DNA of 64,000 nt. It comes from Pseudomonadota bacterium (GTDB lineage Bacteria > Pseudomonadota > Alphaproteobacteria > Sphingomonadales > Sphingomonadaceae). Of this stretch, positions 9,081 to 18,528 are shown piece by piece. Both the position numbers and the translations under genes were made by a program. Numbering within the stretch: position 1 is the first letter of the stretch; the number at the start of each line of letters is the position of its first letter. The stretch spans positions 1-64,000 of the forward strand of contig JAKPAG010000046.1 in assembly GCA_029779535.1 (NCBI GenBank). The letters run 5' to 3'. The notes under the pieces are model-generated. The model was not told where the DNA came from and ran no database searches. It worked only from the letters and a program-made list of their open reading frames with translations.

Positions 9081-9827
9081 ACCCCGCGCCTCGCCGTGGC
9101 CCAGCGGCCCGTGTCCCGCGCCGAAGCCCGGCGCGGCGCGGAGCGCGCTGCGGACGAACAGGCGGGCACGGTCGACCGCTTCGGCGAGCGGCAGGCCCTT
9201 GCCAAGGTAAGTTGCGATCGCGCTCGACAGAGTGCAGCCTGTGCCGTGGGTGTGGCGGGTGTGAATGCGGGTTCCGGCCATGACGTGCGGAGCTTCGCCC
9301 GGCACCGCCAGCACGTCCTCGACCCGTTCGCCCTCGGCATCGCCGCCCTTGGCCAGATATGTGATCGCGCGCGCCATCATGCCGTCGTGTCCGCCAAGCG
9401 CGGCGAGTTCGGGCACGTTGGGCGTGGTCAGCGTGGCCAGTCGCATCAGCCGTTCGAACGCGGCGATGGTTGCCGCATCGGCGAGCGCCGCGCCGCTGGT
9501 GGCGATCATTACCGGATCGAACACCACCGGCACGGCCAGTGCCTCCAGCCGGTCGGCAACAAGGTGGGCGATGGCCGGCGCGCCCAGCATCCCGATCTTG
9601 ACTGCGTCCACCCCGATATCGCTGACGCAGGCGTCGATCTGCGCCCCGACCATGGCCGGGGCCAGCGCTTCGACCATGGTCACGCCGCAGGTGTTCTGCG
9701 CCGTCACCGCGGTGATCGCGGTCATGGCATAGCCGCCCAGCATGGTGATCGTCTTGATGTCGGCCTGGATACCAGCGCCGCCCGAACTGTCGGATCCGGC
9801 GATGGACAGGATGCGGGGCGGGGACAT
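9078..9827 (-). CDS. thiD: Hydroxymethylpyrimidine/phosphomethylpyrimidine kinase ThiD
   Basis: The 249-residue protein is a ribokinase-like enzyme that phosphorylates HMP and HMP-P to HMP-PP for thiamine synthesis. Motifs seen are ILSIAGSDSSGGAGIQADIK at the N-terminus, TAITAVTAQNT, VKIGMLG, VFDPVMIATSG and the anion hole THGTGCTLSSAIA. The start at 9827 is preferred over 9869, which would add 14 unconserved residues. The frequent VKGGH segment is replaced by LAKGGDAEGE, a mild divergence. It is far from thiC (~60.9 kb), so the thiamine genes are scattered. No riboswitch was seen upstream. Its stop codon overlaps the end of repeat copy A. Confidence 0.95.
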   Translation of the reverse strand: MSPPRILSIAGSDSSGGAGIQADIKTITMLGGYAMTAITAVTAQNTCGVTMVEALAPAMVGAQIDACVSDIGVDAVKIGMLGAPAIAHLVADRLEALAVPVVFDPVMIATSGAALADAATIAAFERLMRLATLTTPNVPELAALGGHDGMMARAITYLAKGGDAEGERVEDVLAVPGEAPHVMAGTRIHTRHTHGTGCTLSSAIATYLGKGLPLAEAVDRARLFVRSALRAAPGFGAGHGPLGHGEARG

Positions 9828-9865
9828 GGCTTCGGGGTTAGGGCAGTGCGGGCCCTTCGACAAGC

Positions 9866-10090
9866 TCAACCCTTGAACTTGCGCTGCGTGCTCGGCGGGT
9901 GCTTGGCGTGGAGCGACCTGGCCCGGGTCGGCCGGTCAAGCAGTTCGCCGCCGCAATTGGGGCAGCGTTCGTCCAGCGCATCGGCGCATTCGGTGCAGAA
10001 GGTGCATTCGAAGCTGCAGATGAACGCGCCGGGCAGGTCCGCCGGCAGGTCGGCGCCGCAGCGCTCGCAATCGGGGCGCATCTCGAGCAT
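9866..10090 (-). CDS. DUF1272 zinc-finger-like small protein
   Basis: A 74-residue Cys-rich protein with CxxC pairs (CERC, CTFC, CPNC) plus further cysteines, matching the DUF1272 family of uncharacterised small proteins. A zinc-ribbon fold is likely from the spacing. The gene shares one nucleotide with glmM (TGATG), so it is almost certainly translated together with it. The C-terminal ~20 residues are basic. Its function is unknown, and the link to glmM is only positional. Confidence 0.85.
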   Translation of the reverse strand: MLEMRPDCERCGADLPADLPGAFICSFECTFCTECADALDERCPNCGGELLDRPTRARSLHAKHPPSTQRKFKG

Positions 10091-11430
10091 CAGGCCGCGG
10101 CCTCGCGCACCGCGTCGCAGATCGCGTCGACCACCTGTTCCACTTCCGCCGCATCGTCGCCTTCGGCCATGACGCGGATCACCGGTTCGGTGCCCGACGG
10201 GCGGATCACCAGCCGGCCCTTGCCCGCCAGCTGCGCCTCGGCCGCGGCGATGACCGCCTTGACCCGGTCGTCGTCCAGCGGCTTGCCCCCGGCGAAGCGC
10301 ACGTTCTTGAGCAATTGTGGAACCGGATCGAACAGGTGGAGCAGCTCGCTCGCGGCCTTGCCCGAACGGACCAGCGCGGCCAGCACCTGCAGCGCGGCCA
10401 CCGTGCCATCGCCGGTGGTGGCGTGATCGAGCAGGATCATGTGCCCGCTCTGCTCGCCCCCCACGTTGTAGCCGCCGCTGCGCATCGCCTCGAGCACGTG
10501 ACGGTCACCCACCTTGGTGCGGACCAGATCCAGCCCCTGGCCGGCCAGGAAGCGTTCCAGACCCAGGTTCGACATCACCGTGGCGACGACGCCATTGCCC
10601 TTGAGCCGCCCCTGCGCGGCCCACTGGCTGCCGATCAGCGCCATGATCTGGTCGCCGTCCACGGTCTGCCCGCGCTCGTCCACCACGATCAGCCGGTCGG
10701 CGTCGCCGTCCAGCGCAATGCCGATCTGCGCGCCGCTGGCGACCACGGTTTCCTTGACCAGTTCAAGATGGGTCGAACCGCAGCGGTCGTTGATGTTGGT
10801 GCCGTTGGGGCCGACCCCCACCGCGATCACTTCGGCGCCCAGTTCCCAGATCGCGCTGGGGGCGACCTGGTAGGCCGCGCCATTGGCGCAATCGACCACG
10901 ATCTTCAGTCCGTCGAGCCGGACATCGTCGGGCAGCGAGCTCTTCACCGCGTGGATATAGCGCCCGCGCACATCATCGATGCGCCGCGCGCGGCCGATCT
11001 GTTCGGACGGGGCCAGCGGCAGGTCCTGGTCTAGCATCGCCTCGATCACTTCCTCGTCCGCGTCGGACAGCTTGAAGCCATCGGGGCCGAACAGCTTGAT
11101 GCCGTTATCCTCGTAAGGGTTGTGGCTGGCGGAAATCATCACCCCCACGTCGGCGCGCAGCTCGCGCGTCAGCATGGCGATGGCCGGGGTGGGGAGCGGC
11201 CCGGTCAGCACCACATCCATCCCCACGCTGGTGAAGCCCGCGACCAGCGCGTTTTCCAGCATGTAGCCCGACAGGCGGGTGTCCTTGCCGATCACCACCC
11301 GGTGCTTGTGCGCGCCGCGCAGGAAATGGGTGCCGGCGGCCTGGCCGACCTTCATCGCCATGGCAGCAGTCATCGCTCCGGCGTTGGTCTTGCCCCGAAT
11401 CCCGTCGGTACCGAAATACTTGCGTCCCAT
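10090..11430 (-). CDS. glmM: Phosphoglucosamine mutase GlmM
   Basis: The 446-residue enzyme converts glucosamine-6-phosphate to glucosamine-1-phosphate, feeding UDP-GlcNAc for peptidoglycan and lipid A. It begins [13 protein letters not shown] and has the phosphoserine loop SASHNP (serine at residue 102, as in the E. coli enzyme), the metal-binding loop DGDADR, the sugar-binding GGEQSGH, and the C-terminal phosphate-binding [12 protein letters not shown]. The length is normal. The open frame extends 27 codons upstream, but the ATG at 11430 matches the conserved N-terminus. It is coupled to the DUF1272 gene. Confidence 0.97.
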   Translation of the reverse strand: MGRKYFGTDGIRGKTNAGAMTAAMAMKVGQAAGTHFLRGAHKHRVVIGKDTRLSGYMLENALVAGFTSVGMDVVLTGPLPTPAIAMLTRELRADVGVMISASHNPYEDNGIKLFGPDGFKLSDADEEVIEAMLDQDLPLAPSEQIGRARRIDDVRGRYIHAVKSSLPDDVRLDGLKIVVDCANGAAYQVAPSAIWELGAEVIAVGVGPNGTNINDRCGSTHLELVKETVVASGAQIGIALDGDADRLIVVDERGQTVDGDQIMALIGSQWAAQGRLKGNGVVATVMSNLGLERFLAGQGLDLVRTKVGDRHVLEAMRSGGYNVGGEQSGHMILLDHATTGDGTVAALQVLAALVRSGKAASELLHLFDPVPQLLKNVRFAGGKPLDDDRVKAVIAAAEAQLAGKGRLVIRPSGTEPVIRVMAEGDDAAEVEQVVDAICDAVREAAA

Positions 11431-11528
11431 GGCTATCCCTTGCCAGCCCATTTTTTCGTCCGGTTTGCTATGTCGCGCTGCGCCGCTAAAGTCACGTATG
11501 CATATTGCCAATATTCGGGGAACCAGCC

Positions 11529-12779
11529 ATGAACGAAGCGGCGGAAAGTATAGCCTTTCCGGAAATCAGGGTGCCGGCGGCGCTGACCTTTGCCGGGCTG
11601 GTGGCGGGTTTCGCAGCGGGGATCGTGCTGCGTGACAGCGCCCTGCTGCCCCAGCTTCTGGCCGTGGCCAAGCCGGCCGGGGCGCTGTGGCTGAAAGCGC
11701 TGCAGCTGACCATCCTGCCGCTGGTAATTGGCCTGGTCTATACCGGCATCTCGCAGACCCTGGCCGCCGCCGGGGGCGGGGCGCTGGCGCGGCGCGCGGT
11801 GGCGCTGTTCTTCGTGGTGCTGCTGGCCAGCGGGGCCTGTGCCGCGCTGCTGGTGCCCGCGCTGCTCGAAACCTTCCCCATTCCGGCCAAGGCGGTGGCC
11901 GCGCTGAGCGGCGGCGGGGCGGAAGCGGCCAAGGTGCCCGGCTTTGCCGAAATCCTCGGCGCGATGATGCCCGAAAACATCTTCGCCGCCGCTGCCGGCG
12001 GGGCGATGCTGCCGATCGTGCTGTTCGTCTCGGTCTTTGCCGTGGCCGCCGCGCGGATCGGCCCGGCCCCGCGCAAGGCGCTGGCGCAGGTGTTCGAAGG
12101 GCTGGCGGCGGCGATGATGGTGGTGGTCGGCTGGGTGCTGATGCTCGCCCCGATCGGGGTGTTCGGCCTGGCGATTGGCCTCGCCGCCGATAGCGGATCG
12201 GACGCGATCAGCGCCCTGGCGCATTACATCGTGGTGGTCAGCTGCGCTGGGCTGGTGGTGCTGCTGGGCGGTTTCGCCCTGGCCATGACGCTGGGCGGGC
12301 AGGGGGCCGGGCCGTTCGCCCGGGCGATGCTGCCGGTCCATGCCGTGGCCTTTTCGACGCAAAGCTCGCTCGCCAGCCTGCCGGCGATGCTGTCCGCCAC
12401 CCGTCGCCTTGGCGTGCGCGAGGCGACCGCCGATTTCGTCCTGCCGCTGGCCGTGGCGATCTTCCGCGCGACCAGTCCGGCGATGAACATGGGCGTGGCG
12501 ATCTATGCCGCTTACCTTACCGGCACGCCGCTGTCGGTCTGGGCGCTGGGGGCGGGGGTGTTGGTGGCGTTCCTGGTGTCGCTCAGCTCGGTCTCGCTGC
12601 CCGGCACGCTCAGCTTCGTGATCTCGGTTGGCCCGATTGCCAATGCGATGGGCGTGCCGATCGCCCCGCTGGCGCTGCTGGTGGCGGTGGAAATGCTGCC
12701 CGACCTGATGCGCACGCTGGGCAATGTGACGATGGACGTGGCGGTGACCGCCGCGGTGGACAAGGGCCGCGGCGAGTAG
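11529..12779 (+). CDS. Dicarboxylate/amino acid:cation symporter (DAACS/SDF family)
   Basis: A 416-residue, very hydrophobic protein with about eight membrane segments and two re-entrant regions, typical of sodium/proton-coupled glutamate, aspartate or dicarboxylate carriers. The serine-rich HP1 motif is present as [14 protein letters not shown]. The conserved NMDGT region is altered: it reads [11 protein letters not shown], so the Asp-Gly-Thr used in cation and substrate binding is missing. The ATG at 11529 follows a GGGGA ribosome-binding site. Substrate assignment is therefore open. It faces the acetyltransferase-like gene, with repeat copy B between them. Confidence 0.85.
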   Translation: MNEAAESIAFPEIRVPAALTFAGLVAGFAAGIVLRDSALLPQLLAVAKPAGALWLKALQLTILPLVIGLVYTGISQTLAAAGGGALARRAVALFFVVLLASGACAALLVPALLETFPIPAKAVAALSGGGAEAAKVPGFAEILGAMMPENIFAAAAGGAMLPIVLFVSVFAVAAARIGPAPRKALAQVFEGLAAAMMVVVGWVLMLAPIGVFGLAIGLAADSGSDAISALAHYIVVVSCAGLVVLLGGFALAMTLGGQGAGPFARAMLPVHAVAFSTQSSLASLPAMLSATRRLGVREATADFVLPLAVAIFRATSPAMNMGVAIYAAYLTGTPLSVWALGAGVLVAFLVSLSSVSLPGTLSFVISVGPIANAMGVPIAPLALLVAVEMLPDLMRTLGNVTMDVAVTAAVDKGRGE

Positions 12780-12790
12780 GGGAAATATTC

Positions 12791-12886
12791 TTGTTGGGTG
12801 CGCCAACTGCCTCCGCAGTGGGCTGGTGTTGCAAGGAAGGGCCGGATGGCCCTTCCGCACCGGCGTGAGCCGGACAGAAACTCCTA
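12791..12886 (+). repeat. Intergenic three-hairpin repeat, copy B (complete)
   Basis: This is the most complete simple copy. Hairpin 1 is CCAACTGC/GCAGTGGG with loop CTCC and one mismatch (12803-12822). Hairpin 2 is GGAAGGGCC/GGCCCTTCC with loop GGAT (12835-12856). Hairpin 3 is CCGGC/GCCGG with loop GTGA (12860-12873). It lies between convergent genes, and its ACTCCTA terminus contains the reverse-strand stop codon of the acetyltransferase-like gene. Confidence 0.8.
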
Positions 12887-14050
12887 CAACCCCTTGGCGT
12901 AGACCCGGTATTCCTTGTTCACCTTGCTGTCGATCGCATCGGCGATGGCGTTCATGCCCTGGTTGTCGTCCAGCACCCAGCCGATCTCGCCGCGCTGGCC
13001 GCCATAGTTGGCCACGGCGTTGCGGCGGATGTATTCGATCATCATGAAAGCCAGCTGGCTGGCCATGCGACTGCCTTGCAGCTTCTTGCGCACGCCCATC
13101 AGCGGCACGCGCATGTCGGCATTCTTCGGCTTGAGCGTCCACAGGCCCAGCTTGATCCAGCCAAGCAGGCTCGGCTTGCCGTTCCTGCCGTTCACTTTCA
13201 GCTGGATCTGGTTGAGATCGGGCAGGGTCATCATGAAGGCCACCGGCTCGCCGTCCAGTTCGGCAATCATGATCAGGTCCTCGCGCACCAGCGGTTTCAG
13301 CTTCTTGCCGGTGTGGGCCACTTCGGCATCGGTGATCGGCACGAAGCCCCAGTTGTCGGACCAGGCATCGTTGAGGATGTCGAGGATCGTCCGCGCTTCG
13401 GCATCGAACTTGCTCTTGTCCACGCCGCGCACGCGGATCCTGGAACTCTTTTCGCCCATCGCCACGATCTTCTGGATCAACGGCGGGAATTCCTTCGTGA
13501 TGTCGAGGTCATAGGTGTAGAGCGTCTTGACCCCGGCATAGCCCGCGCTTTCGATCCATGCCTGGTAGGCCGGGTTATGGTGCCCCATCATCACCATCGG
13601 CGGGTGATCCGCGCCCTTGATCAGCAGGCCCGGTTCTTCCCAGACCGAGAGGTTCATCGGCGCCAGCGCGCGGGTCATCCCCTGGGTGCGCAGCCAGTCT
13701 TCGGCCGCCGCGATCAGCGCCGTGGCGGCTTCCTCGTCAGTCGCCTCGATCGCGCCCCACATGCCGGTGCCCGGGCCCATGCCCTGATCCTCGGGCTGGG
13801 TCAGCGCCAGCTCGTCGATGTGGGCGGAAATCCGGCCGACCAGCTCGCCCCCGCGCCGCGCCAGGAAGTACTGGTAGCGCGCGTGTTCGAAGAACGGGTT
13901 CCCCCCCGGCGAGAACTTGGCCACTTCCTCGCCGCGCAACTGGGGCACCCAGTTGGGGTCTGATGCATTCAGCCGATAAGAGAGATCGACAAAGGCGTTG
14001 AAATCCGCCTTGCTGGTGACTGGGGTGACGATTACCTGTTGTGCAGCCAC
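12884..14050 (-). CDS. GNAT-like N-acetyltransferase family protein
   Basis: A 388-residue soluble protein. It shows acyltransferase-fold signs: an RGGELVGRISAHID segment, the PMNLSVWEEPGLLIKG region, a second REDLIMIAELDGEPVAFMMTLPD block, and a C-terminal GEIGWVLDDNQGMNAIADAIDSK stretch characteristic of a sphingomonad protein family often labelled as N-acetyltransferase. The GTG at 14050 is chosen as start: no ATG exists nearby in frame, and AAGG precedes it. A much longer frame upstream is only antisense to the desaturase gene. The substrate is unknown. The terminus at 12884-12886 overlaps the end of repeat copy B. Confidence 0.75.
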   Translation of the reverse strand: MAAQQVIVTPVTSKADFNAFVDLSYRLNASDPNWVPQLRGEEVAKFSPGGNPFFEHARYQYFLARRGGELVGRISAHIDELALTQPEDQGMGPGTGMWGAIEATDEEAATALIAAAEDWLRTQGMTRALAPMNLSVWEEPGLLIKGADHPPMVMMGHHNPAYQAWIESAGYAGVKTLYTYDLDITKEFPPLIQKIVAMGEKSSRIRVRGVDKSKFDAEARTILDILNDAWSDNWGFVPITDAEVAHTGKKLKPLVREDLIMIAELDGEPVAFMMTLPDLNQIQLKVNGRNGKPSLLGWIKLGLWTLKPKNADMRVPLMGVRKKLQGSRMASQLAFMMIEYIRRNAVANYGGQRGEIGWVLDDNQGMNAIADAIDSKVNKEYRVYAKGL

Positions 14051-14182
14051 GATCTTGCCTTTGTTCGGGATTAGGGGCCTGTCCGCCCTGCCTGCGGCGG
14101 GTTCTCGGGTCAAGTCAAGCCGGGGCGCACCATAACAGCCGGACAGAACGGTTCGGCACCGGGTCACACATGGAATGATCGC

Positions 14183-15244
14183 ATGACTGTACAGGAACGC
14201 ATCGCCGCCGCGCCATCGCTGGCCACGATCCCGGACGACAAGGAAATGCTGCGCGCCGCGGTCGACCTGACCCGCGACCTGGCCGAGGCGCGGCCCGAGA
14301 TCTACTGGCCCGACATGCTGCTGTCGGCGATCATCGGCTATAGCGCACTGGCCGGAGCGATCCTGCTCCACACCCCGTGGCAGGCCTGGCTGTGCGCCGG
14401 CGTGGCGGTGCTGGCACTGTACCGCGCGCTGCTGTTCATTCACGAGCTGACCCATATCCACCGCGATGCCCTGCCGGGGTTCCGGCTGGTCTGGAACGCG
14501 CTGGTCGGCGTGCCGATGCTGACCCCGTCGTTCATGTACGAAGGGGTGCACACGCTGCACCATGCCCGCACCCGCTATGGCACGGTGGAAGATCCCGAAT
14601 ATCTGCCGCTGGCGCTGATGAAGCCGTGGTCGCTGCCGCTGTTCATCCTGGTGGCGATCCTGCTGCCCCCGGCGCTGCTGGTGCGATGCGCGGTGCTGAA
14701 CCCGCTGGGCGTGATCGTGCCGCCGCTGCGCAAACTGGTGTGGCAGCGGGCCAGTTCGCTGTCGATCAATCCCGAGTTCCGCCGCCGCCCGCCCGAAGGC
14801 GCTTTCGCCCGCATGGTCCTGGCGCAAGAGGTGGGCACGACGCTGTGGGCCTGGTTCCTGATCTATACCGCCTGGGCTTATGACTGGCGGCCGCTGGCAA
14901 TCGGCATGGCCGTGGTTTCAGCCGTTGCCGTGCTCAACCAGATCCGCACCCTGGTAGCCCACCTGTGGGAAAACGACGGCGCGGCGATGACGGTGACGGG
15001 GCAGTACCTCGATTCGGTCAACGTGCCGCCGCCCGCGCTGCTTTCGCCGCTGTGGGCGCCGGTGGGGCTGCGCTATCACGCGCTGCACCACCTGCTGCCG
15101 TCGATGCCCTATCATTCGCTGGGCGAATGCCACCGCCGGCTCGCCAAGCAGCTGGGCGCGGGTTCAACCTATGACGGGGCGAACTATCCCGGCCTGCTGC
15201 CGCTGGTCGCGCGCCTGGCGAAAAGCACCATGCTGCCGCGCTGA
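14183..15244 (+). CDS. Membrane fatty acid desaturase family protein
   Basis: The 353-residue membrane protein has the three histidine clusters of di-iron desaturases: HELTHIH (~residue 94), HTLHHA (~122) and HALHHLLPSMPYH near the C-terminus. At least four hydrophobic segments surround them. Such enzymes introduce double bonds into acyl chains, or hydroxylate related lipids, on the cytoplasmic membrane. Regiochemistry and electron donor are not deducible. It is divergent from the acetyltransferase-like gene across 132 bp and converges with a secreted-protein gene only 3 nt away. Confidence 0.9.
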   Translation: MTVQERIAAAPSLATIPDDKEMLRAAVDLTRDLAEARPEIYWPDMLLSAIIGYSALAGAILLHTPWQAWLCAGVAVLALYRALLFIHELTHIHRDALPGFRLVWNALVGVPMLTPSFMYEGVHTLHHARTRYGTVEDPEYLPLALMKPWSLPLFILVAILLPPALLVRCAVLNPLGVIVPPLRKLVWQRASSLSINPEFRRRPPEGAFARMVLAQEVGTTLWAWFLIYTAWAYDWRPLAIGMAVVSAVAVLNQIRTLVAHLWENDGAAMTVTGQYLDSVNVPPPALLSPLWAPVGLRYHALHHLLPSMPYHSLGECHRRLAKQLGAGSTYDGANYPGLLPLVARLAKSTMLPR

Positions 15245-15247
15245 TCC

Positions 15248-16138
15248 CTATTTCTGGACGCCGAACGGCTGCCAGCCCTTGGGAAAATCGTGCTTCACCG
15301 TCGATGACGAATGGTTGGGGAAGGCCGAATCCCCGGTGCCGATGTCAAGCACGGCAAAGGGCGTGCGGCTGTACCAGTCGCCATAGATCACGATCTCGAT
15401 CTCGCCGAGGTTGCCGGTGGCCCCGCGCAGGCGGAAATAGCTGTAGACCTGGTCGGCGCTGCTTTCCCCGTCCTTCTTCAGGCGCACCAGCCCTTCCAGC
15501 GGATAGAGCTTGCCATCCACCCGGATCGGGCAGCTTTCGAGCATCTTGTGGAACGCCAGGTACGGCCCCTTGATCCCGCCAAAGCTCCGGCCCTTGCCGG
15601 CGCGCGCCACGATCAGGCGGTTGTTTTGCTCGCTGCGCTTGGCATTGTCATAGCCCTGCATGGCAAAGGCCATGCCGTTCATGGCCCAATTGATCAGCAC
15701 GGTCTTGCGCGCGGTCACGCGCACCGCCTGGTTGATCCATTCGCACGGGGCATAGGTCAGTTGCTCGGCAAAGACCTGCCGGTCCAGGTCCACTTTGCCG
15801 CGGTAATCGACCGCAGTGATCGGCCGCTCGGTTCCGGCCAGCGACATGGTGCCGACCAGCTTGGCCCCGTCGGTGGTGAACCGGGCCCCGCCGCGCGGGC
15901 TGGCGATGGTCACCTGCTGGCCGCTCACGGTCCAGGTCGCGGCCCAGTCGGTCTTGTTGTAGGTGATCAGCGCCTTGCCCTGCGGCAGGAAGCTGATCTC
16001 TACACTGGCGCCGGACTTGTCGCTGAACTGCCAGTCGGTGGCGGCCCAGTCAGCCGGATTGGACGGGGCCGGGCCGGCTTGGGCCAGGGCCGGGGCAGGC
16101 AGCAGGACAGCGGCAAGGGCAACTAGCAGTCGGCGCAC
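15248..16138 (-). CDS. Secreted protein of unknown function
   Basis: The 296-residue product starts with a clear signal peptide (positively charged MRRLL, a hydrophobic core, cleavage likely after ALAQA). The mature part is polar, with WxFSDKSGASVEISFLPQG and KADLTY-like beta-rich stretches and two cysteines (CEW, SCPIR). I do not recognise a named family. It sits 67 nt downstream of the lptF-lptG pair on the same strand, so an envelope role is possible but unproven. Confidence 0.7.
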   Translation of the reverse strand: MRRLLVALAAVLLPAPALAQAGPAPSNPADWAATDWQFSDKSGASVEISFLPQGKALITYNKTDWAATWTVSGQQVTIASPRGGARFTTDGAKLVGTMSLAGTERPITAVDYRGKVDLDRQVFAEQLTYAPCEWINQAVRVTARKTVLINWAMNGMAFAMQGYDNAKRSEQNNRLIVARAGKGRSFGGIKGPYLAFHKMLESCPIRVDGKLYPLEGLVRLKKDGESSADQVYSYFRLRGATGNLGEIEIVIYGDWYSRTPFAVLDIGTGDSAFPNHSSSTVKHDFPKGWQPFGVQK

Positions 16139-16205
16139 GGGAATCCCTTCATATCAGTGCGCTACCTGCCATGAGTGTTAGGCACGGGCCTTTTGCGGCG
16201 CAACC

Positions 16206-17303
16206 CTATTCCTCGGTGCGGACCAGCACCGTTTCGCCGACCAGCAGGAACAGCAGGAACGGCCCCCAGGCCGCGACCAGCGGGGGGTAGCCGCCGAAAT
16301 TGCCCATGGCGAGCGCGGCGTTATCGAACACGAAATAGGCAAAGCCCAGCGCCATGCCGATGATCGCGCGGACCAGCAGCGCGCCCGAACGCGCCAGGCC
16401 AAAGGCGGCGACCGCGCCCAGCAGCGGCATCAGCAGGGCGGATAGCGGCCCGCTGAACTTGTGCCACCACTTGCCCTCCAGCTCGCTCGTGCGGCGGCCC
16501 GAGGCCTTGAGCGCCTGGATCGAATGATAGAGCGTGATCGCGTCCTGCGCATCGGCATCGACCTTGCTGATCGCGACCTGGTCGGGCGTGACCGATTGCG
16601 CCACGACCTGCGCGGGCAGCTGCGTGGTGGCGGTGCTTGCCACGTCGAAGCGCTGCGGATTGTCCAGCCGCCAGCCCGGCGCGGCATAGCTGGCCCGCGG
16701 CGCGCGCAGCTGTTCCAGCACCATCCCGCCGGCATCGCGGCGATACCAGGTGACATTGGTCATCCGGGTCTGCGCGCCGGTGCCGGTGACGGTCCCGGCG
16801 GCCAGGATGTGCGGCCCGTCGCGCATATAGACGTTGGCGCGCACGCCCGAATCGGTCGGCACCGGGCCGTAATTCTGCGCCTGCCAGGCCTTCAGCGTGG
16901 CGGTGGATCGGGTGACGACGCGTTCGTTGAACACCAGGCTGGCCGCCGAAACCACCGCCGCACTGAGCAGCAGCGGGGCCAGCACCTGGTGCGCTGACAG
17001 GCCGGCGGCCTTCATCGCGATCACTTCGCTGTTCTGGTTCAGCGTGGCGAGCGTGATGATCGTCGCGAGCAGCACCGAATAGGGCAGGAAGCGCTGGATC
17101 AGCTGCGGCACGCGCAGCGAGACATAGTGCCACAGTTCGCCCTGGCCATTGCCCGGCACGCCCAGAATCTTGCCGCTTTCGCTCAGCAGGTCGAGCGTTT
17201 GCAGCAGCAGCACCAGGATCACCAACATGCCCAGGATCCAGGTCACGAACTGCTTGGCCAGGTAGCGCGACAGCGTGGGCGAGGGGAAGAATTCGATCCG
17301 CAT
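16206..17303 (-). CDS. lptG: LPS export ABC transporter permease LptG
   Basis: A 365-residue permease with an LptF/LptG layout: three N-terminal membrane segments, a large periplasmic beta-jellyroll domain (~110-290), and three C-terminal segments (GPLSALLMPLLGAVAAFG onward). Together with LptF and LptB it extracts LPS from the inner membrane and passes it to LptC and LptA. The ATG at 17303 fits the conserved MRIEFFPSPTLSRYLA start. It follows lptF after 13 nt, the usual gene order. LptB is not in the window. Confidence 0.94.
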   Translation of the reverse strand: MRIEFFPSPTLSRYLAKQFVTWILGMLVILVLLLQTLDLLSESGKILGVPGNGQGELWHYVSLRVPQLIQRFLPYSVLLATIITLATLNQNSEVIAMKAAGLSAHQVLAPLLLSAAVVSAASLVFNERVVTRSTATLKAWQAQNYGPVPTDSGVRANVYMRDGPHILAAGTVTGTGAQTRMTNVTWYRRDAGGMVLEQLRAPRASYAAPGWRLDNPQRFDVASTATTQLPAQVVAQSVTPDQVAISKVDADAQDAITLYHSIQALKASGRRTSELEGKWWHKFSGPLSALLMPLLGAVAAFGLARSGALLVRAIIGMALGFAYFVFDNAALAMGNFGGYPPLVAAWGPFLLFLLVGETVLVRTEE

Positions 17304-17316
17304 GGGTCCGCCGTCC

Positions 17317-18528
17317 TTACCGCAGCCTGGCCGGATCGCGGCGGAACCGGGCAATGAACTGGCGCAGCCACTTGCTGCCGTTCGCCGATAGCCGTTCCAG
17401 CGCGCCGATCGGCTGGCCGCCCGGGACATAGGCGATCCGCCAGTACATCCACAGGATCAGCGCGGAGAATACCGCGAACGGCCCCCACAGCGCCAGCCAG
17501 GGCGAAACCTTGCCCAGCGCGGCCACGGCCTGCCCGTATTCGTTGACCTTGTGATAGGCGACCACCATCACCACCGAAAGGAACACCCCGAGGAACGAGG
17601 TGGAGCGCTTGGGCGGCACGGCCAGGGCCACCGCCAGCAGGGGCAGCAACAGCATCATCACAACTTCGACCAGGCGAAAGTTCAGGCTGGCACGGGTTTC
17701 GTTGCGCGCGGCCTGGGTGGCCGTGTCACTCCAGCCAATGCGCAGCAATTCGGGCAGGATGTATTCGCGTTCCACCCCGCCGCGCTTGCGGAACTGTTCC
17801 ACCGCCGGCAGGTCGATCGGCAGGTCGTGGCGCGAAAAGCTCAGCACGCGGGGGTTCTGGCCGGGCTGGTCCTGCACGATCTGCCCGTCGGTCAGCCGCA
17901 GGATGATCGTGTCAGGCGCGTCCTTCAGCGCCAGGAAGCGGCCTTCGCGCGCTGAAATGGTCAGGACCTGGCCCTTGGGCGAACTGACCCGGGCGAAAAT
18001 GCCGATCAGCTGGCGGCCTTCCTCGCGGCTCTGCTCGATCCGCAGCGCCATCTTGTCCTGCAGGGTGGTGAATTCGCCGACCTTGATCGAGGCGCCCAGC
18101 GAGCCCGAACGCAGTTCGAACTGCAGTTGTTCGTACCAGTAGCGCGTCAGCGGCTGGAGATAGCCGACCACCACCAGGTTCAGCGCGGCCAGCACCAGCG
18201 TGATCGCATAGGGCACGCGCAGCAGGCGGGTATAGCTGAGGCCGACCGCGCGCATCACGTCCAGTTCGCTGCTGGTTGCCAGCTTGCGGAAGGCCAGCAG
18301 GATGCCCAGCAGTAGCCCGAGCGGGATCGCCAGGCTGGCATATTCGGGCAACAGGTTCGCCAGCATCCGGAAAACGACGCTGACCGGCCCGCCTTCAGTC
18401 GCGACGAAATCGAACAGCTTCAGCATCTTGTCGAGCACGAGCAGCGAGGCGGCGATGATGAACACCGCCCCCATCGGCCCGAGCACGAGCCGCAGGATGT
18501 ACCGATCGATGGCGGGAAGCGCTTTCAC
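17317..18528 (-). CDS. lptF: LPS export ABC transporter permease LptF
   Basis: The 403-residue partner of LptG has the same 3 TM - periplasmic domain - 3 TM layout. It begins KALPAIDRYILRLVLGPMG, and the ELDVMRAVGLSYTRLLR coupling region is visible. The start is taken as the GTG at 18528 because it opens exactly at the conserved N-terminus; the upstream frame encodes non-conserved residues. The good AAGGAG sequence lies too far upstream to serve this GTG directly and instead precedes a 9-codon ORF whose TGA overlaps the GTG (see the leader ORF entry). Confidence 0.9.
   Translation of the reverse strand: MKALPAIDRYILRLVLGPMGAVFIIAASLLVLDKMLKLFDFVATEGGPVSVVFRMLANLLPEYASLAIPLGLLLGILLAFRKLATSSELDVMRAVGLSYTRLLRVPYAITLVLAALNLVVVGYLQPLTRYWYEQLQFELRSGSLGASIKVGEFTTLQDKMALRIEQSREEGRQLIGIFARVSSPKGQVLTISAREGRFLALKDAPDTIILRLTDGQIVQDQPGQNPRVLSFSRHDLPIDLPAVEQFRKRGGVEREYILPELLRIGWSDTATQAARNETRASLNFRLVEVVMMLLLPLLAVALAVPPKRSTSFLGVFLSVVMVVAYHKVNEYGQAVAALGKVSPWLALWGPFAVFSALILWMYWRIAYVPGGQPIGALERLSANGSKWLRQFIARFRRDPARLR

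Noticed and set aside
14080..14150. A possible degenerate fourth-site copy of the three-hairpin repeat
   Set aside because: Only a GGCGGACAGG-like end and a weak 5-nt stem are seen; loops and order are lost, so membership cannot be supported.
12884..14827. A 647-codon open frame on the minus strand extending the acetyltransferase-like gene
   Set aside because: The added part is antisense to the clearly coding fatty acid desaturase gene and shows high-GC shadow composition (Arg/Gln/His-rich).
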